A stretch of DNA of 37,177 nt from an uncultured Oscillibacter sp. (GTDB lineage Bacteria; Bacillota; Clostridia; Oscillospirales; Oscillospiraceae): the NCBI GenBank assembly GCA_910585165.1, contig CAJUBX010000011.1:1-37177 (forward strand), read 5' to 3'. Position 1 is the first letter of the stretch, and every line of letters begins with the position of its first letter. The position numbers and the translations under genes were made by a program. Shown here piece by piece: positions 8,495 to 16,222 of the stretch. The notes below the pieces were generated by a model. It saw nothing but the letters and a program-made list of their open reading frames with translations. It was not told where the DNA came from and ran no database searches.

Positions 8495-9097
8495 TTACGC
8501 CTCGTCCGCTTTCTCTCCCTTGCTGGCCAAAATCTTGTCGATCAGGCCGAACTCCCTGGCCTCTTCCGCGCTCATGAAGTTATCCCGCTCGCAGGCGGCG
8601 GTGACTTCCTCAATGGAACGGCCCGTGTTTTCCGCCAGAATGCGGTTCATCCGCTTCTTGATGGTCTCCAGGCGCTTGAGATGGATGGCCATGTCAGTAA
8701 TCTGGCCCTGAGTTCCGGCGGAGGGCTGGTGAATCATGATCTCCGCGTTGGGCAGGGCAATGCGCTTTCCCTTGGCTCCGGCGGAGAGAAGGAACGCGCC
8801 CATGCTGGCGGCCATACCCACACAAATCGTAGACACGTCGCATTTGACATACTGCATGGTATCATAGATGGCCATGCCGTCGGTGACGGAGCCGCCGGGG
8901 CTGTTGATATACAGCTGGATATCCTTATCGGGGTCCTGCGCCTCAAGATAGAGGAGCTGGGCCACAATCAGGCTGGCCGTGGTGGCGTTGACCTCCTCGC
9001 CCAGAAAGACGATCCGGTCGTTCAGCAGCCGGGAGAAAATATCATAGGACCGCTCGCCCCGGTTGGTCTGCTCTACTACGTAGGGAACTAAACTCAA
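8495..9097 (-). CDS. clpP: ATP-dependent Clp protease proteolytic subunit ClpP
   Basis: Serine protease forming the tetradecameric chamber used by ClpX. I place the start at the TTG giving MSLVPYVVEQTNRGERSYDI, because GGAGG lies 8 bases upstream and this is the canonical ClpP N-terminus; upstream extension has no homologous look. The resulting 200-aa protein has the triad S98 (GMAASMG), H123 (MIHQPSAG) and D172, at exactly the classical positions. The upstream gap contains a perfect 13-bp inverted repeat that may be a regulatory site. Confidence 0.96.
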   Translation of the reverse strand: MSLVPYVVEQTNRGERSYDIFSRLLNDRIVFLGEEVNATTASLIVAQLLYLEAQDPDKDIQLYINSPGGSVTDGMAIYDTMQYVKCDVSTICVGMAASMGAFLLSAGAKGKRIALPNAEIMIHQPSAGTQGQITDMAIHLKRLETIKKRMNRILAENTGRSIEEVTAACERDNFMSAEEAREFGLIDKILASKGEKADEA

Positions 9098-9166
9098 TTT
9101 GATAACCTCCAGTCTTTTGTGCGCTTTTGCCGGGTGAAGCGCCCTCCAGCGCAAGCCCATATAACC

Positions 9167-9201
9167 ATTTTCACATGATACCACAGGCATCATGTGAAAA
9201 T
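9167..9201. promoter_or_regulatory. 13-bp inverted repeat with 9-bp spacer upstream of clpP
   Basis: ATTTTCACATGAT and its perfect reverse complement are separated by 9 bases, between tig and clpP, about 70 bases before the clpP start. The spacing resembles a dimeric repressor operator (the HrcA site CIRCE is 9-N9-9), but the sequence is not CIRCE and not a CtsR heptamer repeat. No T tract follows on either strand, so it is a poor terminator. Role unknown. Confidence 0.55.
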
Positions 9202-9248
9202 GTGTCGAATCTGTGAACCTACAAGTAAAGATTCGGACTATTTATAAG

Positions 9249-10727
9249 TTACTCGGCGTCCTTTGCCTCCCCGGACTCCTCGCTTTTCTTCTTCCGGGGC
9301 TTCCGGGCAGGCTTTTTCTCCTCGGCGGAAGCCTCCTCCCCGGCGTCAGGCTCCTCCGCCTTCTTTTTCCGGGGCTTCCGGGCGGGCTTCTTCTCCTCGG
9401 CGGGAGCTTCCTCCTCCCCGGCGGCGGGCTCCTCGGCGGCCTTCTCCTCCGGCTTGACGGCGGTGGCGTTCTCCACCACCACGTCGATGGCCCGGCGGCT
9501 GCACACCTGGTCCTTCACCTGGTCGGCCTGGATGTACTTCTTCACCATCTCCACATCCATGCCGAACTGCTCCGCCAGCTTCTTGTACTCCGCCTCCACG
9601 TCCTCGTCGCCGGCCTCGATGTTTTCGGCCTTGATAACCGCCATGACGGCAAGGTCCATCTTCACCTGGCGCAGGGCGGGCTCCTTCGCGTCCTCCAGCA
9701 GCTTGGACTCCTGGATGCCGGTCATCTCGAGATACTGCTCATAGGGGATGCCCTGCTGGGCAATCTGGGTGCGGAAGTTTTCCACGAACTGCCGGGCCTG
9801 GCCCTCCACCATGGCGTCGGGAATCTCGGCGGTGATGCCCTGGGCCACCTGCTCCATCAGCGCGTCCTCAAAGCCGCGCTGGGCGTCCTTCTCCCGCTCC
9901 TCTTTAATCTGCTTTTCCAGGTCCGCCTTCAGCTCGTCCAGGGTATCGAACTCGGATACGTCCTTGGCAAACTCGTCGTCCAGGGCGGGGACTTCCTTCT
10001 CCTTGACCTCGTGGCACTTCACCTTGAAAACCACGGCCTTTCCGGCCAGGTCCGCGTGGTAGTCCTCGGGGAAGGTGATATCGATGTCCTTCTCGTCGCC
10101 GGCCTTCATGCCCGCGACCTGCTCCTCAAAGCCGGGAACGAAGTTGTGGGAACCCAGCTCCAGACTGTGATTGGTCCCCTTGCCGCCGTCGAAGGGTTTG
10201 CCGTCCAGGAAGCCCTCAAAGTCGATGACGGCGGTATCGCCCTCCTTGGCCTCCCGCTCCACGGACACCAGGCGGGTATTCCGGTCGGTGAGGGTCTGGA
10301 GGCGGCGGTCCACGTCTTCGGCGGTGACCTGAACCTCCTCCTTGGGGGCGGTCAGGCCCTTATACTGGCCCAGGGTAACCTCGGGATACACGGGCGCGAC
10401 AGCCTTGAAGGTAAAGCCCTGCCGGGTGCATTCGCCCACCAGCTCCACGGACGGATAGCCCACCACCTGGAGCTCCTTCTCCTTCACGGCGGCCTCATAG
10501 GCGTCGGGGAAGGCAATGTTGATGGCCTCGTCGAAGAACACCTCCGCGCCGTACATGCCCTCGATGATCTTCCGGGGGGCCTTGCCGGGGCGGAAGCCGG
10601 GGACGTTGATCTTGCCCCGCATCTTCCGGTACGCCTTTTCCATGGCGGCCTCGAACTCGGCGGCCTCCACCTCGATGGTCAACGCGACCTGGCTTTTCTC
10701 AATCTTCTCGCAGCTTTTCACACTCAT
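9249..10727 (-). CDS. tig: trigger factor (ribosome-associated chaperone) with repeated basic tail
   Basis: Peptidyl-prolyl isomerase chaperone that binds the ribosomal exit tunnel. The 492-aa protein has the ribosome-docking signature GFRPGKAPR (44-52), an FKBP-type PPIase domain (about 165-250, with VIDFEGFLDG) and a long helical C-terminal chaperone domain. The start MSVKSCEKIEKS is preferred over an ATG 13 codons upstream because GGAGG lies 9 bases before it. Beyond about residue 425 the family core ends and a low-complexity tail follows, with two near-identical copies of EEKKPARKPRKKK plus E/A-rich linkers. This makes the protein some 60 residues longer than usual. clpP and clpX follow on the same strand. 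Confidence 0.95.
   Translation of the reverse strand: MSVKSCEKIEKSQVALTIEVEAAEFEAAMEKAYRKMRGKINVPGFRPGKAPRKIIEGMYGAEVFFDEAINIAFPDAYEAAVKEKELQVVGYPSVELVGECTRQGFTFKAVAPVYPEVTLGQYKGLTAPKEEVQVTAEDVDRRLQTLTDRNTRLVSVEREAKEGDTAVIDFEGFLDGKPFDGGKGTNHSLELGSHNFVPGFEEQVAGMKAGDEKDIDITFPEDYHADLAGKAVVFKVKCHEVKEKEVPALDDEFAKDVSEFDTLDELKADLEKQIKEEREKDAQRGFEDALMEQVAQGITAEIPDAMVEGQARQFVENFRTQIAQQGIPYEQYLEMTGIQESKLLEDAKEPALRQVKMDLAVMAVIKAENIEAGDEDVEAEYKKLAEQFGMDVEMVKKYIQADQVKDQVCSRRAIDVVVENATAVKPEEKAAEEPAAGEEEAPAEEKKPARKPRKKKAEEPDAGEEASAEEKKPARKPRKKKSEESGEAKDAE
9263..9440 (-). repeat. tandem repeat encoding the Lys/Arg-Pro tail of trigger factor
   Basis: Two imperfect copies of a roughly 75-78-bp unit, each encoding EEKKPARKPRKKK followed by an acidic Glu/Ala-rich spacer. 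The repeat is in frame with tig. Confidence 0.75.
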
Positions 10728-10772
10728 GTTTGTTTTCCTCCGTTCATTCCCGGCCCTCGAACGCATTCCGCC

Positions 10773-10800
10773 GGGCAGTTTAGTATTCTATCAGAAAAAA
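10773..10800 (-). promoter_or_regulatory. possible promoter of tig
   Basis: An AT-rich stretch on the minus strand contains the -10-like TAGAAT/AATACT upstream of tig in the gap after the metallophosphoesterase. No good -35 hexamer is visible at the right distance, so this is a weak call. Confidence 0.35.
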
Positions 10801-10825
10801 CTTGAAAATACCAGTCTTTTTTCCT

Positions 10826-11506
10826 TCAATCGCAAATTTTTTTCGGGACAAAGCCCAGATGGTCGGCGGAGATCAGGGAATACTCCGTTTCCCCCCGCTT
10901 TCCCTCCAGCCTCCGGCGGATGGCATGGCCGTGAAGATGGCCGTAGCAGCACAGGGAAACATGGTATTTTTCCAAGGTTTTCAGGATTTCCGGGCACTCG
11001 TAGCCCTGGTACAGCGGCGGATAGTGGAGGAAGCACAAAGCCGGCCTCTCCCCCGCCGCCTTTAAGGATGCCTCCAGCCGCCCCACCTCCCGGTTCAAAA
11101 CCTTCACGTTGTGGGCGTCCTCCTCCAAAAACCAGCCCCGGGTGCCGCAGACGGCATAGTCCCCGTAAAACACGCAGCTGTTGTGAAGAATATCCAGGGT
11201 GCGGATGCCCTTTTCATCAAAGAAGCGGCGGAGCTTGGCGGCGGTGGTCCACCAGTAGTCGTGGTTCCCCTTTACCAGGTACTTTTTGCAGGGGAACCGG
11301 TCCAGAAAGCGGAAATCCGCCTCCGCCTCCGCCAGGCTCATGCCCCAGGAGGTGTCCCCCGCCAGAACCAGCACGTCCTCCGCCGTCAGGGCCCCCAGGC
11401 TCCCGGCGATGCGGTCCGTGTAATTTTCCCAGGCGGGGCCGAAGACCTCCATGGATTTATTGGCCGTCAGGGAGAGGTGCAGGTCCCCGATGGCGTAGAG
11501 GGCCAT
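10826..11506 (-). CDS. calcineurin-like metallophosphoesterase
   Basis: Predicted cytosolic dinuclear-metal phosphoesterase of unknown substrate. The 226-aa protein has the full metal-binding set of the family: GDLHL (D8, H10), GDTSWG (D51), GNHDY (N81, H82), an HYPP histidine and the C-terminal GHLHGH motif. These residues coordinate two metals and support activity, but the substrate cannot be read from sequence. The closest family described from memory is the YkuE-like/serine-threonine phosphatase-like group in Clostridia. The ATG follows GGGGGGAG at about 6 bases. A strong hairpin lies just upstream, and the next gene upstream is 127 bases away. Confidence 0.85.
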   Translation of the reverse strand: MALYAIGDLHLSLTANKSMEVFGPAWENYTDRIAGSLGALTAEDVLVLAGDTSWGMSLAEAEADFRFLDRFPCKKYLVKGNHDYWWTTAAKLRRFFDEKGIRTLDILHNSCVFYGDYAVCGTRGWFLEEDAHNVKVLNREVGRLEASLKAAGERPALCFLHYPPLYQGYECPEILKTLEKYHVSLCCYGHLHGHAIRRRLEGKRGETEYSLISADHLGFVPKKICD

Positions 11507-11524
11507 AACGGCTCCCCCCTTTCC

Positions 11525-11550
11525 CCCACTTTTCTTGAAAGAAAAGTGGG
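11525..11550. repeat. 12-bp palindromic hairpin, REP-like
   Basis: CCCACTTTTCTT and AAGAAAAGTGGG form a perfect 12-bp stem with a 2-base loop (the tip will open in RNA). It sits just ahead of the metallophosphoesterase ribosome site. No strong T tract follows on either strand. It could be a dispersed palindrome or a weak attenuator; the role is not known. Confidence 0.5.
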
Positions 11551-11633
11551 CAAAAGAACTTTCGCTCGCTCTGGTAGTCCGGTGAATATCCAGGCCGGAG
11601 CGGCGGCAACGTAGATTAGGTGTTTAGGTACGG

Positions 11634-12329
11634 TCAAACGGAGCTTTCGTATTCCAGCTCTCCCGCGAAGGACAGGGCAGCGCCGCAGCCCCTGCACCAG
11701 CGGGTTTGTCCCCGGCGCTGCAAGGGGGAGGCGGCTCCCTCCCCGCAGCACGGGCACCGCAGTAAATGCCGGGACACAGACACTGCGGCCGCCAGGAGGG
11801 CACATCCCGTCACAAACATATACAGGCCAGCGTCCCGGATGCTCTGGATGGTCTCATACAAGGCCCAGAACTCATCTGCACTCTGAGGGCGGGGCACCAG
11901 CAGGATTAACGTCAGGATTCCCCCCGCGCCGCAGACGAATCCGACAGCAAACAGCGCCAAGGTCAGCCGGGCCCAGCCCCGTCCCAGCTGAACCCGCCCC
12001 CGCCGGTTCAACGGAAGCTCCTCCTCGTGGAGGGGGCCGTCGTCAAAAGGCAGGACATGGCCGCAGCGGGCACAATACTCCTTTCGGTAGACCCAGGTCG
12101 GAATCCGGCACCGTTTCCCGCAATGGGGACACCGGGCCATCAGCGGCCAGAACAGCAGCCCCATCAGGATCATCCCCCCGGCGGTATATTGGACGGCAGA
12201 AACAAAGAGTCCGAATTCCTGCTGTTCCCGGCTGGTAAACAACGAAGACAGCAGATCAATTCCTACGCCCAGGCAGAACAACATTATCGAAATCTGCGCC
12301 CATTTTCGTTTCAGCGTCTTGCCCTCCAT
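11634..12329 (-). CDS. hypothetical membrane protein with two zinc-ribbon motifs
   Basis: Function not recognised. The 231-aa protein alternates membrane segments and cysteine knuckles: TM about 13-31 and 43-63, then CPHC (67-70) and CARC (86-89) as a first four-Cys zinc ribbon. TM about 122-145 and 169-186 follow, then CPCC (192-195) and CRGC (212-215) as a second. The duplicated TM-TM-ribbon layout suggests an internal duplication. Both ribbons would lie on the same side of the membrane, probably the cytoplasm. The start at MEGKTLKRKW is chosen because GGAGG lies 7 bases upstream, whereas an earlier ATG has no ribosome site. It follows thrC by 24 bases and is probably co-transcribed. Confidence 0.75.
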   Translation of the reverse strand: MEGKTLKRKWAQISIMLFCLGVGIDLLSSLFTSREQQEFGLFVSAVQYTAGGMILMGLLFWPLMARCPHCGKRCRIPTWVYRKEYCARCGHVLPFDDGPLHEEELPLNRRGRVQLGRGWARLTLALFAVGFVCGAGGILTLILLVPRPQSADEFWALYETIQSIRDAGLYMFVTGCALLAAAVSVSRHLLRCPCCGEGAASPLQRRGQTRWCRGCGAALSFAGELEYESSV

Positions 12330-12353
12330 GCCTTCTCCTCCCGTCATTGTCCA

Positions 12354-13841
12354 TTATTTCAGGAAGTCCAGCACCACATTATCCATCCCCGCCTTTTCGC
12401 AGGTGAGATCGAACCGCCGGGCCTTGCCCTTCAGGGCCGCCAGCCGCCGGGGAACCGCCACGCCGGAAACGGCGTTCAGCTGGTCCAGCAGCTCCACGCC
12501 GTCCCCCTTGGGCTCCTGGCCCACGGCCCGGAGGACATGGCCGCAGAATTTATAGGGAGAGGCCGTGGAGACGAAGACCGTGGGGGTCCTGTCCCCCGTC
12601 GCCCTCCGGTACTGCTCCAGCACCCCCGCCGCCACGGCGGTGTGGGTATCGATGAGGTAGCCGCAGTCCTTATAATACCGGGCGATGGTCTCCATGGTGC
12701 CCGCCTCGTCCAAAAAGCCGCCCCAGAACCGCTCCGCCAGGGCCTTTTTGATGGACCCGGACACCTCGTACCGCCCGCTTCCGTTCAGGGATTCCATATA
12801 GCCCCGGACCTCGGCGTCGTTCTCCCCGGAGAGGTCGAACAAAAGCCGCTCCAGGTTGCTGGAAACCAGAATGTCCATAGAGGGACTCATGGTGGTGTGG
12901 AAGGGGCGGTTCTTGTCGTACACGCCGGTGCGGAGGAAATCCGTCAGCACGTCGTTTTGGTTGGAGGCGCAGATCAGCTTCCCCACAGGCAGGCCCATGC
13001 GCCAGGCGTAGTACGCCGCCAGAATGTCCCCGAAGTTCCCGGTGGGTACGCAGAAGTTCACCTTGTCCCCCATCCGGATTTCCCCGTCCCGGAGCAGGTC
13101 GCAGTAGGCGGAGATATAGTACACCACCTGGGGCAGAATGCGGCCCCAGTTGATAGAGTTGGCGGAGGAGAGGAAGTAGCCCCGGTCCGCCAGGGTTTTG
13201 CGGATGGCCTCGTCGGAGAAAATCCGCTTCACGCCGGCCTGGGCGTCGTCAAAGTTCCCCACCACGGCGCATACGCCTACGTTATCCCCCTCCTGGGTGA
13301 CCATCTGGGCCTCCTGCACGGCGGAGACGCCGTCCTTGGGGTAGAAGACCATGATGTTCGTCTGCGCAACATCCGCAAAGCCCTCCATGGCCGCCTTGCC
13401 CGTATCGCCGGAAGTGGCCACCAGAATGCAGGCCGTCTTGTCTTCCCCGGTTTTCCGCAGGGCGGCGGAGAGGAGCTGGGGCAGCATTTGCAGGGCCATG
13501 TCCTTGAACGCGGAGGTAGGCCCGTGCCACAGCTCCAGGCAGTGGGTGGAGCCGTCCACCTTCCACAGGGGGGCGGCGGCGGGGTGGTCGTACTTGTCGG
13601 GGCCGTAGGCATTGCGGGCAAATTCCAGCAGCTCCTCCTCGCTGTAATCCGTCAGATAGAGGGCCATGACCTTGGCGGCCCGCTCTGGATAGGAGGCCCC
13701 TGTCAGGCCCTCCAAAAACGCCCCGTCAATCTGGGGAATGGCCTCCGGCGTCAGCAGTCCGCCGTCCCGGGAGAGGCCCAGCTTCACCGCCTCGGCGCCG
13801 CCGATTCGAAGGGTCCGGTCTCTGGTGCTCAAATATTTCAT
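12354..13841 (-). CDS. thrC: threonine synthase
   Basis: PLP-dependent enzyme converting O-phosphohomoserine to L-threonine and phosphate. The 495-aa protein starts MKYLSTRDRT with AAAGG about 10 bases upstream; an in-frame ATG 11 codons earlier is less likely. The PLP lysine is K113 in GPTSAFKDMA, and the glycine-rich phosphate-binding loop ATSGDTGKAA is present. Length and N-terminal layout fit the long bacterial/fungal-type class rather than the short Bacillus-type ThrC. No hom or thrB is adjacent, so the pathway genes are dispersed. Confidence 0.95.
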   Translation of the reverse strand: MKYLSTRDRTLRIGGAEAVKLGLSRDGGLLTPEAIPQIDGAFLEGLTGASYPERAAKVMALYLTDYSEEELLEFARNAYGPDKYDHPAAAPLWKVDGSTHCLELWHGPTSAFKDMALQMLPQLLSAALRKTGEDKTACILVATSGDTGKAAMEGFADVAQTNIMVFYPKDGVSAVQEAQMVTQEGDNVGVCAVVGNFDDAQAGVKRIFSDEAIRKTLADRGYFLSSANSINWGRILPQVVYYISAYCDLLRDGEIRMGDKVNFCVPTGNFGDILAAYYAWRMGLPVGKLICASNQNDVLTDFLRTGVYDKNRPFHTTMSPSMDILVSSNLERLLFDLSGENDAEVRGYMESLNGSGRYEVSGSIKKALAERFWGGFLDEAGTMETIARYYKDCGYLIDTHTAVAAGVLEQYRRATGDRTPTVFVSTASPYKFCGHVLRAVGQEPKGDGVELLDQLNAVSGVAVPRRLAALKGKARRFDLTCEKAGMDNVVLDFLK

Positions 13842-13880
13842 ACTATCTCGCCTTTCCGATGTAATTGATATCATTTAAAT

Positions 13881-14240
13881 TCATTCGAAAGCATCCTCCA
13901 GATAGGCCACCCGGAGTCCGCCGTCTCTTTCCCCGTAAACCTCCGCCACGTCAAAGCGGGCGGGGCAGTCCAGATTGTGAAAGCTCATGTAGAGGCCCGC
14001 GGCCCGGCGGAGGCGCTGCCTCTTCCGCCCGTCCACAAACTCCCGGGGCGCCGCGATGGCGCCGGGCCCCCGGCGCTTCACCTCCACAAAGCACAAAACG
14101 CCTCCTGGGCTTCGGGCCACAATATCCAGCTCCCCGAAGAGGCAGCGCCACTGGCGGCTTATGATGCTGTAGCCCCGTTTTTCCAGATACCGGGCGGCCA
14201 GGGCCTCGCCCTGGTCCCCGGAATCCTTTGTTCCGCTCAT
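13881..14240 (-). CDS. YraN family (UPF0102) putative endonuclease-like protein
   Basis: A 119-aa protein of the YraN/UPF0102 family, a restriction-endonuclease-like fold with unproven activity. It shows the family pattern GEALAARYLEKRGY near the N-terminus, then GELDIVA and FVEVKRR, the E/D...EVK nuclease-type residues. The start at MSGTKDSG is preferred: GGAGG lies 10 bases upstream and its ATG overlaps the rnhB stop (ATGA), the standard coupling. rnhB-yraN adjacency is common in bacteria. Confidence 0.88.
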   Translation of the reverse strand: MSGTKDSGDQGEALAARYLEKRGYSIISRQWRCLFGELDIVARSPGGVLCFVEVKRRGPGAIAAPREFVDGRKRQRLRRAAGLYMSFHNLDCPARFDVAEVYGERDGGLRVAYLEDAFE

Positions 14241-14860
14241 ATCCGCCCCGCCTCCCACTTTTTCAAAAAGGACTTCCGGTGGGCGGGGCAGGGGCCGTAT
14301 TCGTCCAAGGCGGCGTAATGAGCCTTCGTGCCGTAGCCCTTGTGCCTGGCAAAGCCGTACTGGGGATACAGCGCGTCCAGTTCCCGGGCGGCATAGCGGT
14401 CCCGGCTGACCTTGGCCAGAATGGACGCGGCGGCGATGGAGGCGCTTTTTCCGTCGCCGCCCACCAGGGTTAGGTGAGGCGTTTCAATGGAGACCCGGCT
14501 CCCATGGTCCCGGTTGCCGTCAATGAGGGCCAAATCCGGCTTCACGGATAATCCGTCAATGGCCCGCTGCATGGCCAGCATCCGGGCGTTCAATATGTCC
14601 AGCTCGTCAATCTCCTCCGCCGTGGCAAAGGCCACGGACCAGGCTTCCGCCCCGGCGGTGATGACGCCGTAGAGGGCTTCCCGCCTCTTCTCCGTCAGCT
14701 TCTTGGAGTCGTTCAGCCCTGGGATTTCCATTTCCCGGGGCAAGATGACTGCGGCGGCGTATACCGGTCCCGCCAGAGGGCCCGCCCCCGCCTCGTCCAC
14801 GCCGCAGAGGACGGCAAACCCTTTATCCCACTGTTCCCGCTCCGGGTCCCACAGGTCCAT
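14237..14860 (-). CDS. rnhB: ribonuclease HII
   Basis: Endonuclease that cleaves the RNA strand of RNA-DNA hybrids and starts ribonucleotide excision repair. The 207-aa protein has the DE pair D22-E23 (GVDEAGAGPLAGPV), D114 (ALIDGN) and D154, the four acidic metal ligands. Also present are the GGDGKS region and the C-terminal GYGTKAH motif. The start MDLWDPERE follows AAAGGAG by 9 bases; an in-frame upstream extension overlaps the previous gene in another frame and is a shadow. It overlaps the upstream membrane-protein gene by 38 bases. Confidence 0.95.
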   Translation of the reverse strand: MDLWDPEREQWDKGFAVLCGVDEAGAGPLAGPVYAAAVILPREMEIPGLNDSKKLTEKRREALYGVITAGAEAWSVAFATAEEIDELDILNARMLAMQRAIDGLSVKPDLALIDGNRDHGSRVSIETPHLTLVGGDGKSASIAAASILAKVSRDRYAARELDALYPQYGFARHKGYGTKAHYAALDEYGPCPAHRKSFLKKWEAGRI

Positions 14861-15353
14861 CCGGCGGCGCTCCTTTCTTCCCGGCCCGGCGGTGAAGCCC
14901 GGCGGCATATACAAAGTGGATGAGGCAAAGCAGCAGCCCGGAAGCGAACCCTGCATCGCTCAGCACCCTGCCCGTAAGGCCCGCCGCCTTGTGAAGCAGC
15001 GGCCAGGAAAGGGCCGTGAGCTGGTGCATGGGCGCCAGCAGGGAACCCAGCACAAGCAATACCCCCGGCCAGGCCGGAAGCGAACGGTTCTGCCGTGTCA
15101 CAAGGATCAGCGCCCCGTAGAGGGCGGCGCTGAAACCCCAGTACCATTTTGCGGCCCGGAGAGGCCCCGGTCCCCCGAAGGCAAGCCCCGCGTCCAGAGC
15201 CAGCAGCCCCAAAAGCCAAACTCCCAGCAGGACCCAGGTCCGGCCTGTATAGGTTTGATAGAGGCCGTGCCAAAAGGCATGGACGCTGGTATAAACATGC
15301 AAAAGCGCCCATGCCGCCGCTCCGGCGGCGCTCCACCCCCTGAAGCCGCCCAT
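14823..15353 (-). CDS. hypothetical multi-pass membrane protein
   Basis: Not recognised. The 176-aa product is mostly hydrophobic, with about four to five membrane segments, many Trp/Leu/Ala residues and a positively charged C-terminus (HRRAGKKG). The gene is real by context: its ATG overlaps the rbgA stop (TGATG), its codon use matches its neighbours, and its end overlaps the rnhB start by 38 bases. No catalytic or binding motif is visible. Confidence 0.65.
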   Translation of the reverse strand: MGGFRGWSAAGAAAWALLHVYTSVHAFWHGLYQTYTGRTWVLLGVWLLGLLALDAGLAFGGPGPLRAAKWYWGFSAALYGALILVTRQNRSLPAWPGVLLVLGSLLAPMHQLTALSWPLLHKAAGLTGRVLSDAGFASGLLLCLIHFVYAAGLHRRAGKKGAPPDGPVGPGAGTVG

Positions 15354-16222
15354 CAGGGCTCCTCCAGTGTAAACCGCCCCAGCTTGCCGGAGCGGAACTC
15401 GTCCAGCAGGATTTTTGCCATGCGCTCTGTGTCCACCCCGCCGCCGGAGACAAGGAAGCCCCGCCGCCGCCCGGCGGCTTCCAAAAGCCGCCAGCCATAG
15501 GCCACGTCATTCTCCTCCCACTCCCGCTCCGGCAGGGCGGGGAGCTTATAGCCGGTTTTCAGGGCCTCGGGGTAACGCTGCGCAAGGTATGCCATCAGGT
15601 GGCAGCCCAGGGTCTCCGTGTCCAAAATCTCGTCCTTCACCGCTCCGGTGAAGGCAAGATGCAGACCCGCGTCTTTGCCGTCCAGCTTGGGCCAGAGGAT
15701 GCCGGGGGTGTCCAGCAGCTCCAGGCCCTTATCAACGGGCACCCACTGCTTGGAACGGGTCACGCCGGGGCGGTCCTCCGCCCTGGCGGTCTTCCGGCCC
15801 GCGATTTTGTTGATGAAGGTGGACTTTCCCACGTTGGGAATGCCCAGGACCATGACCCGGACCACCCGGCCCGCCTGGCCCTTCTCCGCGTATGCGCGGA
15901 GCTTGTCCGTCAGCAGCTCCCGGAGGCTCGCGGCAAACTTCGCCGTGCCCGCGCCGCTTTTGGAATCCGTCTCCAGCACGGCCCAGCCCTTTTCCCGAAA
16001 ATAGGCGGTCCAGGCTTTCGTTCCCTCCCGGTCCGCCTGATCCGCCCGGTTCAGCACCACCAAGCGGGGCCTTCCCGCCGTCAGGCCGTCCACATCCGGG
16101 TTCCGGCTGGACCGGGGAATGCGGGCGTCCAGAATCTCGCAGACCGCGTCCACGTTTTTCAGCTGCTCGGCAATCATCCGGCGGGTCTTCGCCATATGCC
16201 CGGGATACCATTGAATTTCCAT
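15353..16222 (-). CDS. rbgA: ribosome biogenesis GTPase RbgA/YlqF
   Basis: Circularly permuted GTPase needed for 50S subunit maturation. The 289-aa protein carries the motifs in permuted order: G4 NRAD (58-61), then G1 GIPNVGKST (127-135), the G2 threonine (T155) in GVTRSK, and G3 DTPG (171-174). The N-terminus IQWYPGHMAKTRR is a family hallmark. A C-terminal helical ANTAR-like RNA-binding region follows. Its ATG overlaps the lepB stop by one base (TAATG). The signal peptidase-rbgA-rnhB order is conserved in Firmicutes. Confidence 0.95.
   Translation of the reverse strand: MEIQWYPGHMAKTRRMIAEQLKNVDAVCEILDARIPRSSRNPDVDGLTAGRPRLVVLNRADQADREGTKAWTAYFREKGWAVLETDSKSGAGTAKFAASLRELLTDKLRAYAEKGQAGRVVRVMVLGIPNVGKSTFINKIAGRKTARAEDRPGVTRSKQWVPVDKGLELLDTPGILWPKLDGKDAGLHLAFTGAVKDEILDTETLGCHLMAYLAQRYPEALKTGYKLPALPEREWEENDVAYGWRLLEAAGRRRGFLVSGGGVDTERMAKILLDEFRSGKLGRFTLEEP

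Noticed and set aside
9167..9201. Calling the clpP inverted repeat a CIRCE (HrcA) or CtsR site
   Set aside because: Arm sequence does not match TTAGCACTC or the GGTCAAA heptamer repeat.
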